Origin: Caccovicinus sp051878975
GTDB taxonomy: Bacteria; Bacillota; Clostridia; Lachnospirales; Lachnospiraceae
Assembly (NCBI GenBank): GCA_051878975.1
Contig: JBJELD010000028.1
Span: forward strand, 1-64,000
Length of the DNA: 64,000 nucleotides
Direction of reading: 5' to 3'
Shown: positions 27,057 to 35,889 of the stretch, piece by piece
Layout: each line of letters begins with the position of its first letter
Numbering within the stretch: the stretch's first letter is position 1
The notes under the pieces: generated by a model
Seen by the model: the letters and a program-made list of their open reading frames with translations, nothing else
Databases searched by the model: none
Told to the model about the DNA's origin: nothing
Position numbers and translations under genes: made by a program

Positions 27057-28586
27057 ATGCGAACAAAGAACAGTATTCGAAACCTGGTTACGGCGTTTAT
27101 ATGTCAGTCATTTGGCATTATAATCAGCTGTATAGCAAGAAAGATTTTTATTTACATATTAGGAACGGAGTATCTGGGAATTAACGGATTGTTTACCAAT
27201 ATCCTGACGATTCTGTCTATGATGGAGTTGGGAGTTGGTTCAGCGATTGTGTACAGTCTGTATCAGCCGTTGGCTGAGTATGATACCGATAAGGTAAGTG
27301 CCCTGATGGCATTGTTCCGGAAAACCTATATCCTGATTGGGTGCGGAATTCTTTTCTTTGGAATTGTAGTAAGTTTTTTCTTGGGATTTTTTTTAAAAGA
27401 GGTTCCGGATATTCCGTATCTGAAGCTGATTTTTTTGTTGTTTGTATTGAACTCTGCGGTATCGTATTTTTTCTCTTATAAAAGAACATTAATTATTGCC
27501 GATCAAAAACGTTATATTGCTACTATTTATCGATATGTGATTTATTTTCTTTTGAATATTGGCCAGTGTCTGATATTGATTGTTACCAGAAATTATATTC
27601 TTTTTATGTTGTTTCAGGTAGCAACTACGCTTCTCGAAAATATTCTGGTTTCCAGAAAAGCTGATCAGTTGTATCCTTTTTTGAAAAAATTGCCGGCGTG
27701 TCGACTGGATCCTCAGACAAAGCATACAATCGTGAAAAATACAGCGGCTATGTTTTCTCATAAGTTGGGAGGCCTGATGGCGAATTCTGTAGATAATCTC
27801 ATTATTTCGAAATTTATCGGCATTGCGTCGGTTGGGATTTTTTCCAATTATGAGTTCCTTCAGGATGGTATCTGGAAAATTGTTAATCAGATTTTTGATG
27901 CATTTACCGCCAGTGTCGGAAATATGGGGGCAACGGAATCGGCAGAGAAGTCAGAAAAAATTTTTAATGTACTTTTGTTTATTAATGCTTGGCTGATTGG
28001 CGTGATAGGAATTTGTTTTTGGATTTTAGCAAATCCGTTTATTGAAATTTTTTTCGGAGAGCATTTGATTTTTGAGAGCATGACGGTTGCTATTATAGCT
28101 TTAAAGAACTATTTAACAGGAATCCGTAAAGCTGTGCTCACCTATCGAGATGCATATGGCCTGTATTGGCAGGATCGATATAAGCCATTTGCGGAAATTG
28201 CAGTTAATATTGGCGCTTCTATTCTATTGATTCGGAAATACGGAATACCGGGTGTATTTCTTGGAACGATTGTCAGTTCGTTTTCTACCTGTTTCTGGAT
28301 TGAACCATATGTTCTTTTTAAATATGCGTTTCATAAAAATGTGGCGCCTTATTTTTTACAGGTATTCCGGTACTTTGTTGTTTCACTGGGAATTGCATAT
28401 CTGACCAGTTTGCTGTGCAGTACTATCTGTGTAAAAGGCATTTTTTCTTTTTTCTTTTTGGCTGCAGTATGTTTTATTAGTTCTAATATCCTTTTTTTGT
28501 TGGCTTATTTCCGAAAAAAGGAATTTCGATATATCATAAACGTAGTTTTACTCAATATAAAAAATAAGGAAGGATGCTGTAAATAA
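27057..28586 (+). CDS. Wzx-like polysaccharide flippase (module B)
   Basis: The 509-residue membrane protein of the polysaccharide transporter family starts TKNSIRNLVTAFICQSFGII and has the early segment GTEYLGINGLFTNILTILSM common in Firmicute capsule flippases. About 12-14 helices are expected. It would export the module B repeat unit. It is not closely similar to the module A flippase, which supports two separate assembly lines. Spacing to the acyltransferase is 20 bases, and the Wzz gene starts 1 base after its stop. Confidence 0.87.
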   Translation: MRTKNSIRNLVTAFICQSFGIIISCIARKIFIYILGTEYLGINGLFTNILTILSMMELGVGSAIVYSLYQPLAEYDTDKVSALMALFRKTYILIGCGILFFGIVVSFFLGFFLKEVPDIPYLKLIFLLFVLNSAVSYFFSYKRTLIIADQKRYIATIYRYVIYFLLNIGQCLILIVTRNYILFMLFQVATTLLENILVSRKADQLYPFLKKLPACRLDPQTKHTIVKNTAAMFSHKLGGLMANSVDNLIISKFIGIASVGIFSNYEFLQDGIWKIVNQIFDAFTASVGNMGATESAEKSEKIFNVLLFINAWLIGVIGICFWILANPFIEIFFGEHLIFESMTVAIIALKNYLTGIRKAVLTYRDAYGLYWQDRYKPFAEIAVNIGASILLIRKYGIPGVFLGTIVSSFSTCFWIEPYVLFKYAFHKNVAPYFLQVFRYFVVSLGIAYLTSLLCSTICVKGIFSFFFLAAVCFISSNILFLLAYFRKKEFRYIINVVLLNIKNKEGCCK

Positions 28587-28587
28587 C

Positions 28588-29322
28588 ATGGAAAGAAATT
28601 CTGTAAAAGTTGGCGATGTTGGGAAGGCGATTAAGAAAAAATGGTGGTGGTTGTTTTGTGGTAGTATCGTAGGAGGCGGGATCTGTCTGGCAATGTCTCT
28701 CTGGATTCTTGCCCCCCAATATGAATCCAGTATTTCGCTGTGTGTGAATAACTCCTCTACGTCAACTCTGGTATCCAACATGAATGTCAATGATGTGATT
28801 GCTTCTCAGGAGTTGGTCAATACTTATAAGGCGTTGTTGGCAGATGAATCGGTATTTGCTGAGATTTCCAGAAGATTGGTTGGTGAATATGATCCTCAGA
28901 TATTAAGTGAATGCTTTGATCTCATTGAGATTGGAGAAACTCAGATTGTCAAGTATAGTGATTTGCGGGATGCTATTCAAATTGAGGAGGAAGCTGACAC
29001 AGAAATTTTAAAAATCGTAGTTCAAACCAGTAATTCGGAAATTTCGGCTGATATTTGTGGGATGACTGCGGAAATTGCTGCGGATATTTTTCAATCAGTC
29101 GTTCAGACCGGAGAGGTGAACCAAATTACATCGCCCAAAGTGAATCAAGAACCGGTTTCTTTGTCGGCTGTGGAGATGGCGGCGGCAGGAGCAGCAGGAG
29201 GCGCTGCAACTGCATTCTTTTTACTGCTTTTGAGTTTAGTGCTTGATTCGAGAATACATGGAACGGAGGAGTTTTCTTTAAGATATGATATTCCAGTTTT
29301 GGGTATAATACCGAACAATTAG
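28588..29322 (+). CDS. Wzz/CpsC-like chain-length protein 1 (module B)
   Basis: The 244-residue protein has a membrane segment at about 20-42 (WWWLFCGSIVGGGICLAMS), an extracytoplasmic region with AAEIAADIFQSV, and a second membrane segment around 200-220. It ends with the short RYDIPVLGIIPNN tail, as in CpsC adaptor proteins. The start follows AAGGAAGG. It is one of two Wzz-like proteins that flank an esterase gene in this module. Confidence 0.85.
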   Translation: MERNSVKVGDVGKAIKKKWWWLFCGSIVGGGICLAMSLWILAPQYESSISLCVNNSSTSTLVSNMNVNDVIASQELVNTYKALLADESVFAEISRRLVGEYDPQILSECFDLIEIGETQIVKYSDLRDAIQIEEEADTEILKIVVQTSNSEISADICGMTAEIAADIFQSVVQTGEVNQITSPKVNQEPVSLSAVEMAAAGAAGGAATAFFLLLLSLVLDSRIHGTEEFSLRYDIPVLGIIPNN

Positions 29323-29346
29323 GATATGGAAAAAGGCGGAATAAAA

Positions 29347-30345
29347 ATGAAAAAACAGATTGCATTATGTTTCCTGCTAATTTGTGTGTCAGCAGGAGTT
29401 ATTTTCTGGCATCAGAGCAATTATGAGAAGTATGTGCCAGAAGAGGTTGTGGAAGAGTACAAAGCGGATTTTGAATTTATGAAGTATCAGAGTGAAGTGA
29501 ATGAAGCGGAATATGAGGTAATTAATTATCTTCATGATTCTGTAAACTATCAGAAAGACTTAGTTTATAAAAAGGATGAAGATGGAAATCCGCTGAAGCT
29601 GGATTGTGCTTATCCAAAGAAGGATGGAAAGTATCCGCTTTTGATTTGTTTGCATCCGGGATCGTGGACAGCAGGAGATAAAGATGAAATGTCTTTTTAC
29701 CTGTATAATTTCAGCTGCAGAGACTATTTTGTAGCAACAATTGAATACGGCCTAGTTCCGGAGTATTCGATGATTGATCAGACAGAGAATATATTGGATT
29801 CCATTGAATATCTGATTCACACTATGAATAATCATATCGATGAAGACAATATTATCGTATTGGGAGCTTCCGCAGGAGCGCATTTAGGTGTGCTTGCGGT
29901 AGAACGGTTGACCAATCCAGAATTTGCGTATAGGGAACAGTATGATTTTAATGTCAAATTAATTGTTTCTGGATTCGGACCGCTGGATTTCGGATATTTT
30001 GTAAATAATTATATGAATTTTGAAACTGTATCTTACATGATGAACCATGTGGAAGAAATCACCAATGGACTGGCGTATACTTATGAAGAAGCCTTTAAGG
30101 TTCTGAGTCCCAGCGAAAATCTGAATCCATATCTTCCGCGCATTCTTTTGATTCACGGAACCGATGATGATGTAGTGCCCATTCAACAGACAAGTTCTTT
30201 TTATTGGAAGTTAAAGGAGAATGGGATTCCTTCTGATTTTATCGAAGTAAAAAAAGGAAAGCATTATATGGCAAACAAAGAATTTGCAGAGCCCATTTTT
30301 TACTATATGGAAGAGTATATAAAAGGAAAAAAATCAAATGAATAA
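29347..30345 (+). CDS. Membrane-anchored alpha/beta hydrolase/esterase (module B)
   Basis: The 332-residue protein has a hydrophobic N-terminal anchor (IALCFLLICVSAGVIFW), so it acts outside the membrane. The catalytic core shows LHPGSW (the oxyanion HGG equivalent), the nucleophile elbow GASAGAHLG, Asp in HGTDDDVVP and His in KGKHYM. This is the layout of the acetyl-esterase/lipase group. It may edit acyl groups placed on the capsule. ATG 29347 is chosen with AAGGCGGA upstream; ATG 29326 is an alternative. It overlaps the second Wzz gene by 8 bases. Confidence 0.82.
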   Translation: MKKQIALCFLLICVSAGVIFWHQSNYEKYVPEEVVEEYKADFEFMKYQSEVNEAEYEVINYLHDSVNYQKDLVYKKDEDGNPLKLDCAYPKKDGKYPLLICLHPGSWTAGDKDEMSFYLYNFSCRDYFVATIEYGLVPEYSMIDQTENILDSIEYLIHTMNNHIDEDNIIVLGASAGAHLGVLAVERLTNPEFAYREQYDFNVKLIVSGFGPLDFGYFVNNYMNFETVSYMMNHVEEITNGLAYTYEEAFKVLSPSENLNPYLPRILLIHGTDDDVVPIQQTSSFYWKLKENGIPSDFIEVKKGKHYMANKEFAEPIFYYMEEYIKGKKSNE

Positions 30346-31075
30346 AGCATTTAGTATTTGGGATATCATTAAAATCTGCCTGAAAAAATTTTTTTATATT
30401 ATTAGCGGTGCTGTGTTGGGGGCACTGATTTTTTATGTAATGTCGGCATTTATTATTAAACCCAGTTACGTGTCTTCGGCAGAGTTTTACATTTATAATC
30501 CCGGAAGTGTGGGAAGCAGTTCTGGAATTAATGCTTATGATCTTCAGGCAGCACAGAAAATAAGCAATACATACATAGCGGTTTTAAAAGGAAATGTTGT
30601 TACGGAACAAATTAAGAAGAAATTAGAAGAAAAATATGATATTGAGCAATTAAAAACGATGATGAAGTTGGATTACGCAGACGGACAGTTCCGGTTGACG
30701 GAGGAGTCCATACAAGACTGTATTGATATTGAGGCGATCGATTCAACACAGGTGGTACAGATATCAGTCAAAACCTATTCGCCGATTTTGTCGGTGGAAC
30801 TTTGTCGGTGGTATGTGGAAATTGGAGAAAATCAGGTGTCAGGAATTGTTGGAAAAGGAGAAGCAAAGTCAGTAGGCGGAGCATCATTTCCTTTGGAGCC
30901 GGATTCACCCGATCTTCTGAAAAATACGCTTCTTGGTTTGGCTGCAGGAGGAGTTTTTGCTGTGATACTAGTATTTCTGGCACAGTATTTTGATAATAAG
31001 ATTACGACAAAAGAGATGTTGCAGAAGGAAGTCGATATCAATGTGTTGGGAGAGATCCCGGATTACAAAGGATGA
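30338..31075 (+). CDS. Wzz/CpsC-like chain-length protein 2 (module B)
   Basis: The 245-residue protein has a membrane helix near 20-42 and another near 195-220, with an external region between them (AAQKISNTYIAVLKG, SVELCRWYVEIGEN). It ends EVDINVLGEIPDYKG, the usual CpsC C-terminal tail. It resembles the protein at 28588 in plan, so the two may form a mixed complex or serve different partners. It is translationally coupled to the hydrolase. Confidence 0.85.
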   Translation: MNKAFSIWDIIKICLKKFFYIISGAVLGALIFYVMSAFIIKPSYVSSAEFYIYNPGSVGSSSGINAYDLQAAQKISNTYIAVLKGNVVTEQIKKKLEEKYDIEQLKTMMKLDYADGQFRLTEESIQDCIDIEAIDSTQVVQISVKTYSPILSVELCRWYVEIGENQVSGIVGKGEAKSVGGASFPLEPDSPDLLKNTLLGLAAGGVFAVILVFLAQYFDNKITTKEMLQKEVDINVLGEIPDYKG

Positions 31076-31089
31076 GCGAGGAATAATAA

Positions 31090-32250
31090 ATGGATGATTG
31101 GTGTGCTGCAGTCCGCCGACAACGAAGTGAAATCTTTTTTTATGCAGGGACAGCGGTTTTGGCATTAAAGGTGTTGTTTCCGTATTCAACGCTGATTCAG
31201 ATTCCGGAAATTCTGGATTCTGTGTTGATCCTGCTGGGGATCAGCTTTTTTTTATGTAAAATTGTATTTCAGGAGTATACCTTTGGAAATTTATGTGTGG
31301 TAATGCTGCTTGGAATGATTACTCTGATCAGCGCAGTGCAGTCAAGAGACTATGCGCTGCTTATATCCATGCTCGTTATATGTTCTTTTCAGAATATAGA
31401 ACCTGAATCCTTTATCAGGGAAATTTTCTTAATTAAAGTTTTTTTTGTATTGGCGCATGTTGGCATTTATTGTATTGGCAGGCTGACAGAACATACGAAT
31501 TATGTGATGAGTATGGTACAGAAGGAAACGGAATGTTCATTTGGTATGGTTCATGCCAATTTTTTTTCTATGCTGATTTGCTGGATCCTTTTGGAATGGA
31601 TATATTTAAATTATGAAAAACTTACTTTTATGGGATATTTCATCTGTGAAGGCATCAGTATTCTGGTATTTATTTTTTCTCATTCCAGAACCAGCTTTCT
31701 GATTAGTACATTTGTAATTTTAATTATTGGTCTTGCACGATACTGCAGGCAGATTGAAAAGCTGATTTTGAAAATCAGTTTTTTTATTTATCCGTTTGTT
31801 GCTATGATTAGTTTTTTTATTTCTGTTTATTACTATGAAGCCAGAGGTGTGATTAAAAAATTGCTGCAGTTGACAAATCGTATCCTGAGCGGAAGATTCA
31901 ATATGTGGGCAGCGGCTCGTGAATTATATGGATTTAGTCTGCTTGGGCAGAAAATTACAGGAGGGGGGAAGCTGCAGTGGAATGAAATTTACCAGATTAC
32001 CCAGTTGATTGTGGATAATGCATATATTTATTTTGCAGTCAAATGTGGTGCTGCTTTTATATGGATCTTCAGTATTTTTTTCTTTGCGGTAAGCACGGAA
32101 AAGAAAACAAAAAAAAGTATTATGATTGTAGCAATATCGATTTTCAGCATAGCAGAATCTTTTGGCGGAAGCATTTTTTTATGTTTCCCAATATGTTTTA
32201 TTGGATGCACACTATATAAACAAAGAATTGAAGAAAAAGTGAGGAAATAA
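31090..32250 (+). CDS. Wzy-like polysaccharide polymerase (module B)
   Basis: The 386-residue protein has about ten membrane segments and the HSRTSFLISTF segment common to O-antigen/capsule polymerases, followed by a large loop with ILSGRFNMWAAARELYG, where Wzy proteins place catalytic Arg residues. It would polymerise the module B repeat unit. It differs from the EpsG-like polymerase of module A. The next gene, CpsD, starts 5 bases after its stop. Confidence 0.8.
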   Translation: MDDWCAAVRRQRSEIFFYAGTAVLALKVLFPYSTLIQIPEILDSVLILLGISFFLCKIVFQEYTFGNLCVVMLLGMITLISAVQSRDYALLISMLVICSFQNIEPESFIREIFLIKVFFVLAHVGIYCIGRLTEHTNYVMSMVQKETECSFGMVHANFFSMLICWILLEWIYLNYEKLTFMGYFICEGISILVFIFSHSRTSFLISTFVILIIGLARYCRQIEKLILKISFFIYPFVAMISFFISVYYYEARGVIKKLLQLTNRILSGRFNMWAAARELYGFSLLGQKITGGGKLQWNEIYQITQLIVDNAYIYFAVKCGAAFIWIFSIFFFAVSTEKKTKKSIMIVAISIFSIAESFGGSIFLCFPICFIGCTLYKQRIEEKVRK

Positions 32251-32255
32251 AAGGC

Positions 32256-32954
32256 ATGAAAATCAGGGATCGGGAAAACAGAAGCGGCAGGCTAATTTCG
32301 AATGAAAATGTCAGCTTTGCTGTAAAAGAGGCATATAATACGCTGCGAACGAATTTAAAGTTTGCATTGAAAGGAAAAACCGGATGTTGTGTTGCTATCA
32401 GCAGTGCTATGCCGGGAGATGGAAAGTCTACAATATGCGCAAATCTGGGAATCAGCCTGGCGGATACGGATGCAAAGGTATTGATTATGGATGGTGATTT
32501 ACGCAAACCAGTTCAACATAAGTTTTTTAATTTAAGTAATGAGCATGGCTTGAGTGATTATATTGCAGGGCTGACAGAATTGAAAAGCAGCTGCAAATGC
32601 AATGTATATAAAAATCTTTCTGTAATTACGTCAGGGCCGGTACCTCCGAACCCTTCTGAACTGCTTGGCAGCGAATCTTTTAAAAAGTTGGTTGTGGATC
32701 TGGAAAAGGAATTTGATTATATTTTAATTGATACGCCTCCCATTAATCTTGTGACGGATGCCCTGGTATTTCCGCCGGAAACAATCAGCATGATTTTAAT
32801 TTGCAAGACGAATCAAACTACATACGATCAGTATAATCGAGCGATATCCAGTATCAAGCTGTCTGGATTGAATTTGATTGGAACAATTATGAACGGTGTA
32901 GATATTCGTGCAAATAAGAACTATCGGAAGGGTTATAAGTATTATGAATATTAG
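32256..32954 (+). CDS. cpsD: CpsD-like tyrosine autokinase
   Basis: This 232-residue BY-kinase has an intact P-loop SAMPGDGKST (Lys57), Walker A' LIMDGDLRKP (about 76-85), Walker B YILIDTPP and a C-terminal tyrosine cluster (NYRKGYKYYEY) for autophosphorylation. It should pair with the Wzz/CpsC proteins upstream to control chain export, and be dephosphorylated by the CpsB next door. All the features missing from the fused homologue at 5716 are present here, which makes it the clear functional kinase of the locus. Confidence 0.92.
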   Translation: MKIRDRENRSGRLISNENVSFAVKEAYNTLRTNLKFALKGKTGCCVAISSAMPGDGKSTICANLGISLADTDAKVLIMDGDLRKPVQHKFFNLSNEHGLSDYIAGLTELKSSCKCNVYKNLSVITSGPVPPNPSELLGSESFKKLVVDLEKEFDYILIDTPPINLVTDALVFPPETISMILICKTNQTTYDQYNRAISSIKLSGLNLIGTIMNGVDIRANKNYRKGYKYYEY

Positions 32955-32966
32955 TAAGGGATATTT

Positions 32967-33590
32967 ATGAAAATTGACTATCACAGCCACATTTTGCCTC
33001 GGATGGATGACGGGGCAGAAAATGTGGAGGTTTCAATGGAATTAGTAAATGAACTGGCAGCGCAGGGAATCGTAAAAGTATATGCGACGCCGCATTATTT
33101 TAGTCACAAGGAGACGGTTAAGGATTTTTTGATTCGCAGGGCAGTTGCATATCAGGAACTGATGTCAAAATCTCCGGAAATTAAAGTGGGACTGGGGGCA
33201 GAAGTACGGATTGAATATGGTCTGAGCAGTGAAAAAATGCTGGGAGGATTATGTTATGAAAATACTCGCAGAATTTTATTGGAATTGCCCAACTCAGACT
33301 TTCAGGAATGGACGGTGGAAGAAATTGAAAAAATCATTCACCGGCATGAACTGATACCGGTAATTGCCCATATTGATCGGTATCTGAATATTTTCCAAGA
33401 GGAAGAGATTCAGAAGATCCTGGAATTGTCTGGTGTAATTTTTCAAGTAAATGTACACAGTCTAAGACGGTCCAAGGTCCGCAGATGGGTTAAAAAGTGC
33501 ATGCAGGAAAAATATAGTATTATTCTGGGGAGTGATTGTCACAATCTGACGAGCCGGAAACCGGATCTCTGGTGGGCAAAGTACCTGTAA
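32967..33590 (+). CDS. cpsB: CpsB-like tyrosine phosphatase (PHP family)
   Basis: The 207-residue metal-dependent PHP phosphatase has DYHSHILPRMDDGA at the start, ATPHYF, AEVRIEY, VIAHIDRY and GSDCHN near the end, which together supply the metal-binding His and Asp residues. It would remove phosphate from CpsD tyrosines. The protein is shorter than typical CpsB (about 240-255 residues), ending KPDLWWAKYL shortly after the last metal ligand, so its tail may be truncated at the edge of the accessory region. It is the last gene of the locus. Confidence 0.85.
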   Translation: MKIDYHSHILPRMDDGAENVEVSMELVNELAAQGIVKVYATPHYFSHKETVKDFLIRRAVAYQELMSKSPEIKVGLGAEVRIEYGLSSEKMLGGLCYENTRRILLELPNSDFQEWTVEEIEKIIHRHELIPVIAHIDRYLNIFQEEEIQKILELSGVIFQVNVHSLRRSKVRRWVKKCMQEKYSIILGSDCHNLTSRKPDLWWAKYL

Positions 33591-33605
33591 ATGAAGAAAA
33601 GAAAA

Positions 33606-33645
33606 ACCCGACAGTTTTCGCTTTAATACAGGAAAATTGCCGGGT
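33606..33645 (-). terminator. Terminator between cpsB and coaX
   Basis: Imperfect stem ACCCG-ACAGTTTTC and GAAAATTGCCGGGT. On the minus strand it is followed by TTTTTCTTTTC, so it mainly ends coaX; it may also stop read-through from the capsule locus. Confidence 0.75.
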
Positions 33646-33700
33646 GTTTCTTTATGCGTTCCTGAAATTACGTCTTTTCTCTGCTGGGCAGAAGCCGCAG

Positions 33701-34471
33701 TTAATGTCCTGCGTTCTTCCGGTACAGGATCATCAGCCCCTTCAGCAGCAGCGCATCGTCGTATACAATAGAATGGCTGCACATCGGGCAGATCAGCTTT
33801 GCCAGGCCGCCGGTGGCCACCAGAGAGGCGGTTTCGCCCAGCTCTTCTTCCATGCGTTCAATGAGGCCGTCGATCTGGGCCACATTTCCGTAAATGATGC
33901 CGCTTCTCATACAGTCAATTGTGTTTTTTCCGATCACATTTCCTGGCGGTTCCAGGCTGATGTAGGGCAGCTGGGCGGTCTTGCCGCTCAGAGAATCGAG
34001 AGAAACCTTAAGGCCCGGCAGAATCACGCCGCCGATGTAATTTCCGGCCTTGTTTATTACGGACATAGTGGTAGCCGTACCCATGTCGATGATGATGATG
34101 GGCTTCGGGTATTCCTTGATTGCCGCCACTGCGTCCACGATCATATCGCTTCCCACGGTCTTGGGATTATCCATCAAAATATTCATGCCGGTTTTCATGC
34201 CGGAGCCCACCAAAAGAGGGCGTTTTCCGATAATTTTTTCCACCGCGTGGAGAATCGTGTTGTTCAGAGGCGGAACTACGGAGGAGAGAATGGCGCCTTC
34301 GATCTGCCCTGGATGAATGCTGTAGATCTCCAGAATATCTTTTAAATTTACCGCGTATTCCAGGTCGGTCTTGGCCTGATTTGTCGTAATGCGTTCTACA
34401 AAATACGTCTTCTGCTCGTCAATGCCGCCCAGGACGATATTCGTATTTCCCATGTCAATCGCTAAAATCAT
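33701..34471 (-). CDS. coaX: Type III pantothenate kinase
   Basis: This 256-residue enzyme phosphorylates pantothenate, the first step of coenzyme A synthesis, and belongs to the ASKHA fold. Visible motifs are LAIDMGNTNI at the start (phosphate 1), SSVVPPLN, DMGTATTMS (phosphate 2), and GVILPGLKVSLDSL. It is divergent from coaBC (155 bases between start codons), so both CoA genes share one control region. It lies just after the capsule locus and marks the return to normal chromosomal genes. Confidence 0.95.
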   Translation of the reverse strand: MILAIDMGNTNIVLGGIDEQKTYFVERITTNQAKTDLEYAVNLKDILEIYSIHPGQIEGAILSSVVPPLNNTILHAVEKIIGKRPLLVGSGMKTGMNILMDNPKTVGSDMIVDAVAAIKEYPKPIIIIDMGTATTMSVINKAGNYIGGVILPGLKVSLDSLSGKTAQLPYISLEPPGNVIGKNTIDCMRSGIIYGNVAQIDGLIERMEEELGETASLVATGGLAKLICPMCSHSIVYDDALLLKGLMILYRKNAGH

Positions 34472-34501
34472 AGCGGGAACTCCTTTCCATCAGAGAAATT
34501 T

Positions 34502-34512
34502 TGTGCTATACT
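34502..34512 (+). promoter_or_regulatory. Probable extended -10 promoter for coaBC
   Basis: TGTGCTATACT holds a TATACT -10 box at 34507-34512 with the TG extension; the -35 region is weak (TTTCCA at 34484). The same TGCTATACT element occurs before oppA. The leader also contains a GGGCTTTT/AAAAGAGCCC hairpin at about 34525-34555. Confidence 0.45.
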
Positions 34513-34626
34513 CGAAAATGGCGGGCTTTTGTGTAAAATAAAAGAGCCCGGCTAAAAATAGTTTAACACGATTCAGAGGAAAACTCAATCAATCATTTTT
34601 AAGCAATACCAGGGAGGCAGAAGAAT

Positions 34627-35811
34627 ATGCTGAAAGGGAAGACAGTGGTTCTGGGAGTGACCGGCGGAATCGCGGCCTATAAAATTCCGAATCTTGCCAG
34701 TATGCTGGTGAAAAGCGGAGCGGACGTATATGTGCTGATGACCGAACACGCGGCGAATTTTATTACGGCGGTTACGTTTGAGACCTTGACCGGACATAAA
34801 TGTGTGATCGATACCTTTGACCGGAATTTTGAGTTCAACGTGGAGCATGTAGCGCTGGCCAAGAAGGCAGACGTTCTGATGATCGCGCCGGCTACGGCTA
34901 ATGTGATTGGAAAGATCGCTCACGGCATCTGCGATGATATGCTGACGACTACGGCGATGGCCTGCAGATGTCCGAAAATCCTGGTTCCGGCTATGAATAC
35001 GCAGATGTATGAAAATCCGATTCTTCAGGATAATCTGGAAATCTGCAGAAAATACGGGATGACGGTGGTGGCCCCGGCCTGCGGTCATTTAGCCTGCGGT
35101 GACACCGGAGCCGGAAAGATGCCGGAGCCGGAGGAGCTGTTTGACTGGATCGTTCAGGTGATCGGATATCCGAAGGACCTGGCGGGAAAGAAGATTCTGG
35201 TAACAGCCGGTCCTACCAGGGAGGCCATTGATCCGGTCCGCTTTATCACCAATCATTCCACAGGCAAGATGGGATACGCCATTGCCAGGGCGGCCGCCCG
35301 CAGAGGGGCAGAAGTAACGCTGGTTTCCGGACCGGTGGATACAAAGGCGCCGCGTTTTGTGAGGACGATTCCGGTAGAAAGCGCGAAGGAGATGTTTGAG
35401 GCGGTGACCGGCTGCTTCGAGGAGCAGGATGCGGTCATCAAGGCTGCGGCAGTGGCGGATTACCGTCCTGCGTCGGTGGCTTCGGAAAAGGTCAAGAAGA
35501 CAGAGGGCGAGATGAGCATTCCGTTGGAGCGCACGGATGACATCCTGTCCTGGATGGGAGCGCACCGGAGAGAAGGACAGTTCTTGTGCGGATTTTCCAT
35601 GGAGACCCAGAATATGCTGGAAAATTCCAGAAAGAAACTGGAAAAGAAGCATATTGACATGATCGTTGCCAATAATTTAAAGGTGGAGGGCGCCGGCTTC
35701 GGAACCGATACCAATGTGGTGACCATGATCCGGGCGGATCGGGAAATGGAATTGGAAAAGATGAGTAAGGATGAGGTGGCTCACCGGATTCTGGACGAGA
35801 TCTTCCGGTAA
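34627..35811 (+). CDS. coaBC: Bifunctional phosphopantothenoylcysteine synthetase/decarboxylase
   Basis: The 394-residue two-domain enzyme makes 4'-phosphopantetheine. The N-terminal FMN decarboxylase half has VLGVTGGIAAYKIPNL, the catalytic His region FNVEHVALAKKADV, PATANVIGKIAHGICDD and PAMNTQMYEN. The C-terminal synthetase half starts near residue 187 (ILVTAGPTREAIDPVRFITN, then STGKMGYAIA) and has the KIRR-like lysine region with KAAAVADYRP. Length and order are typical. AGGGAGG precedes the ATG. Confidence 0.95.
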   Translation: MLKGKTVVLGVTGGIAAYKIPNLASMLVKSGADVYVLMTEHAANFITAVTFETLTGHKCVIDTFDRNFEFNVEHVALAKKADVLMIAPATANVIGKIAHGICDDMLTTTAMACRCPKILVPAMNTQMYENPILQDNLEICRKYGMTVVAPACGHLACGDTGAGKMPEPEELFDWIVQVIGYPKDLAGKKILVTAGPTREAIDPVRFITNHSTGKMGYAIARAAARRGAEVTLVSGPVDTKAPRFVRTIPVESAKEMFEAVTGCFEEQDAVIKAAAVADYRPASVASEKVKKTEGEMSIPLERTDDILSWMGAHRREGQFLCGFSMETQNMLENSRKKLEKKHIDMIVANNLKVEGAGFGTDTNVVTMIRADREMELEKMSKDEVAHRILDEIFR

Positions 35812-35889
35812 AACCAGCATGGCAGATCAGGAAACATATAGAGCGGATCGAATGGCAGTCGATCCGGTGAGGAGTGGAGGAATAAGAAA

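Noticed and set aside
33536..34345. 269-codon plus-strand frame opposite coaX
   Set aside because: The minus-strand coaX has all family motifs; the plus-strand product has no recognisable domain and crosses the terminator region.
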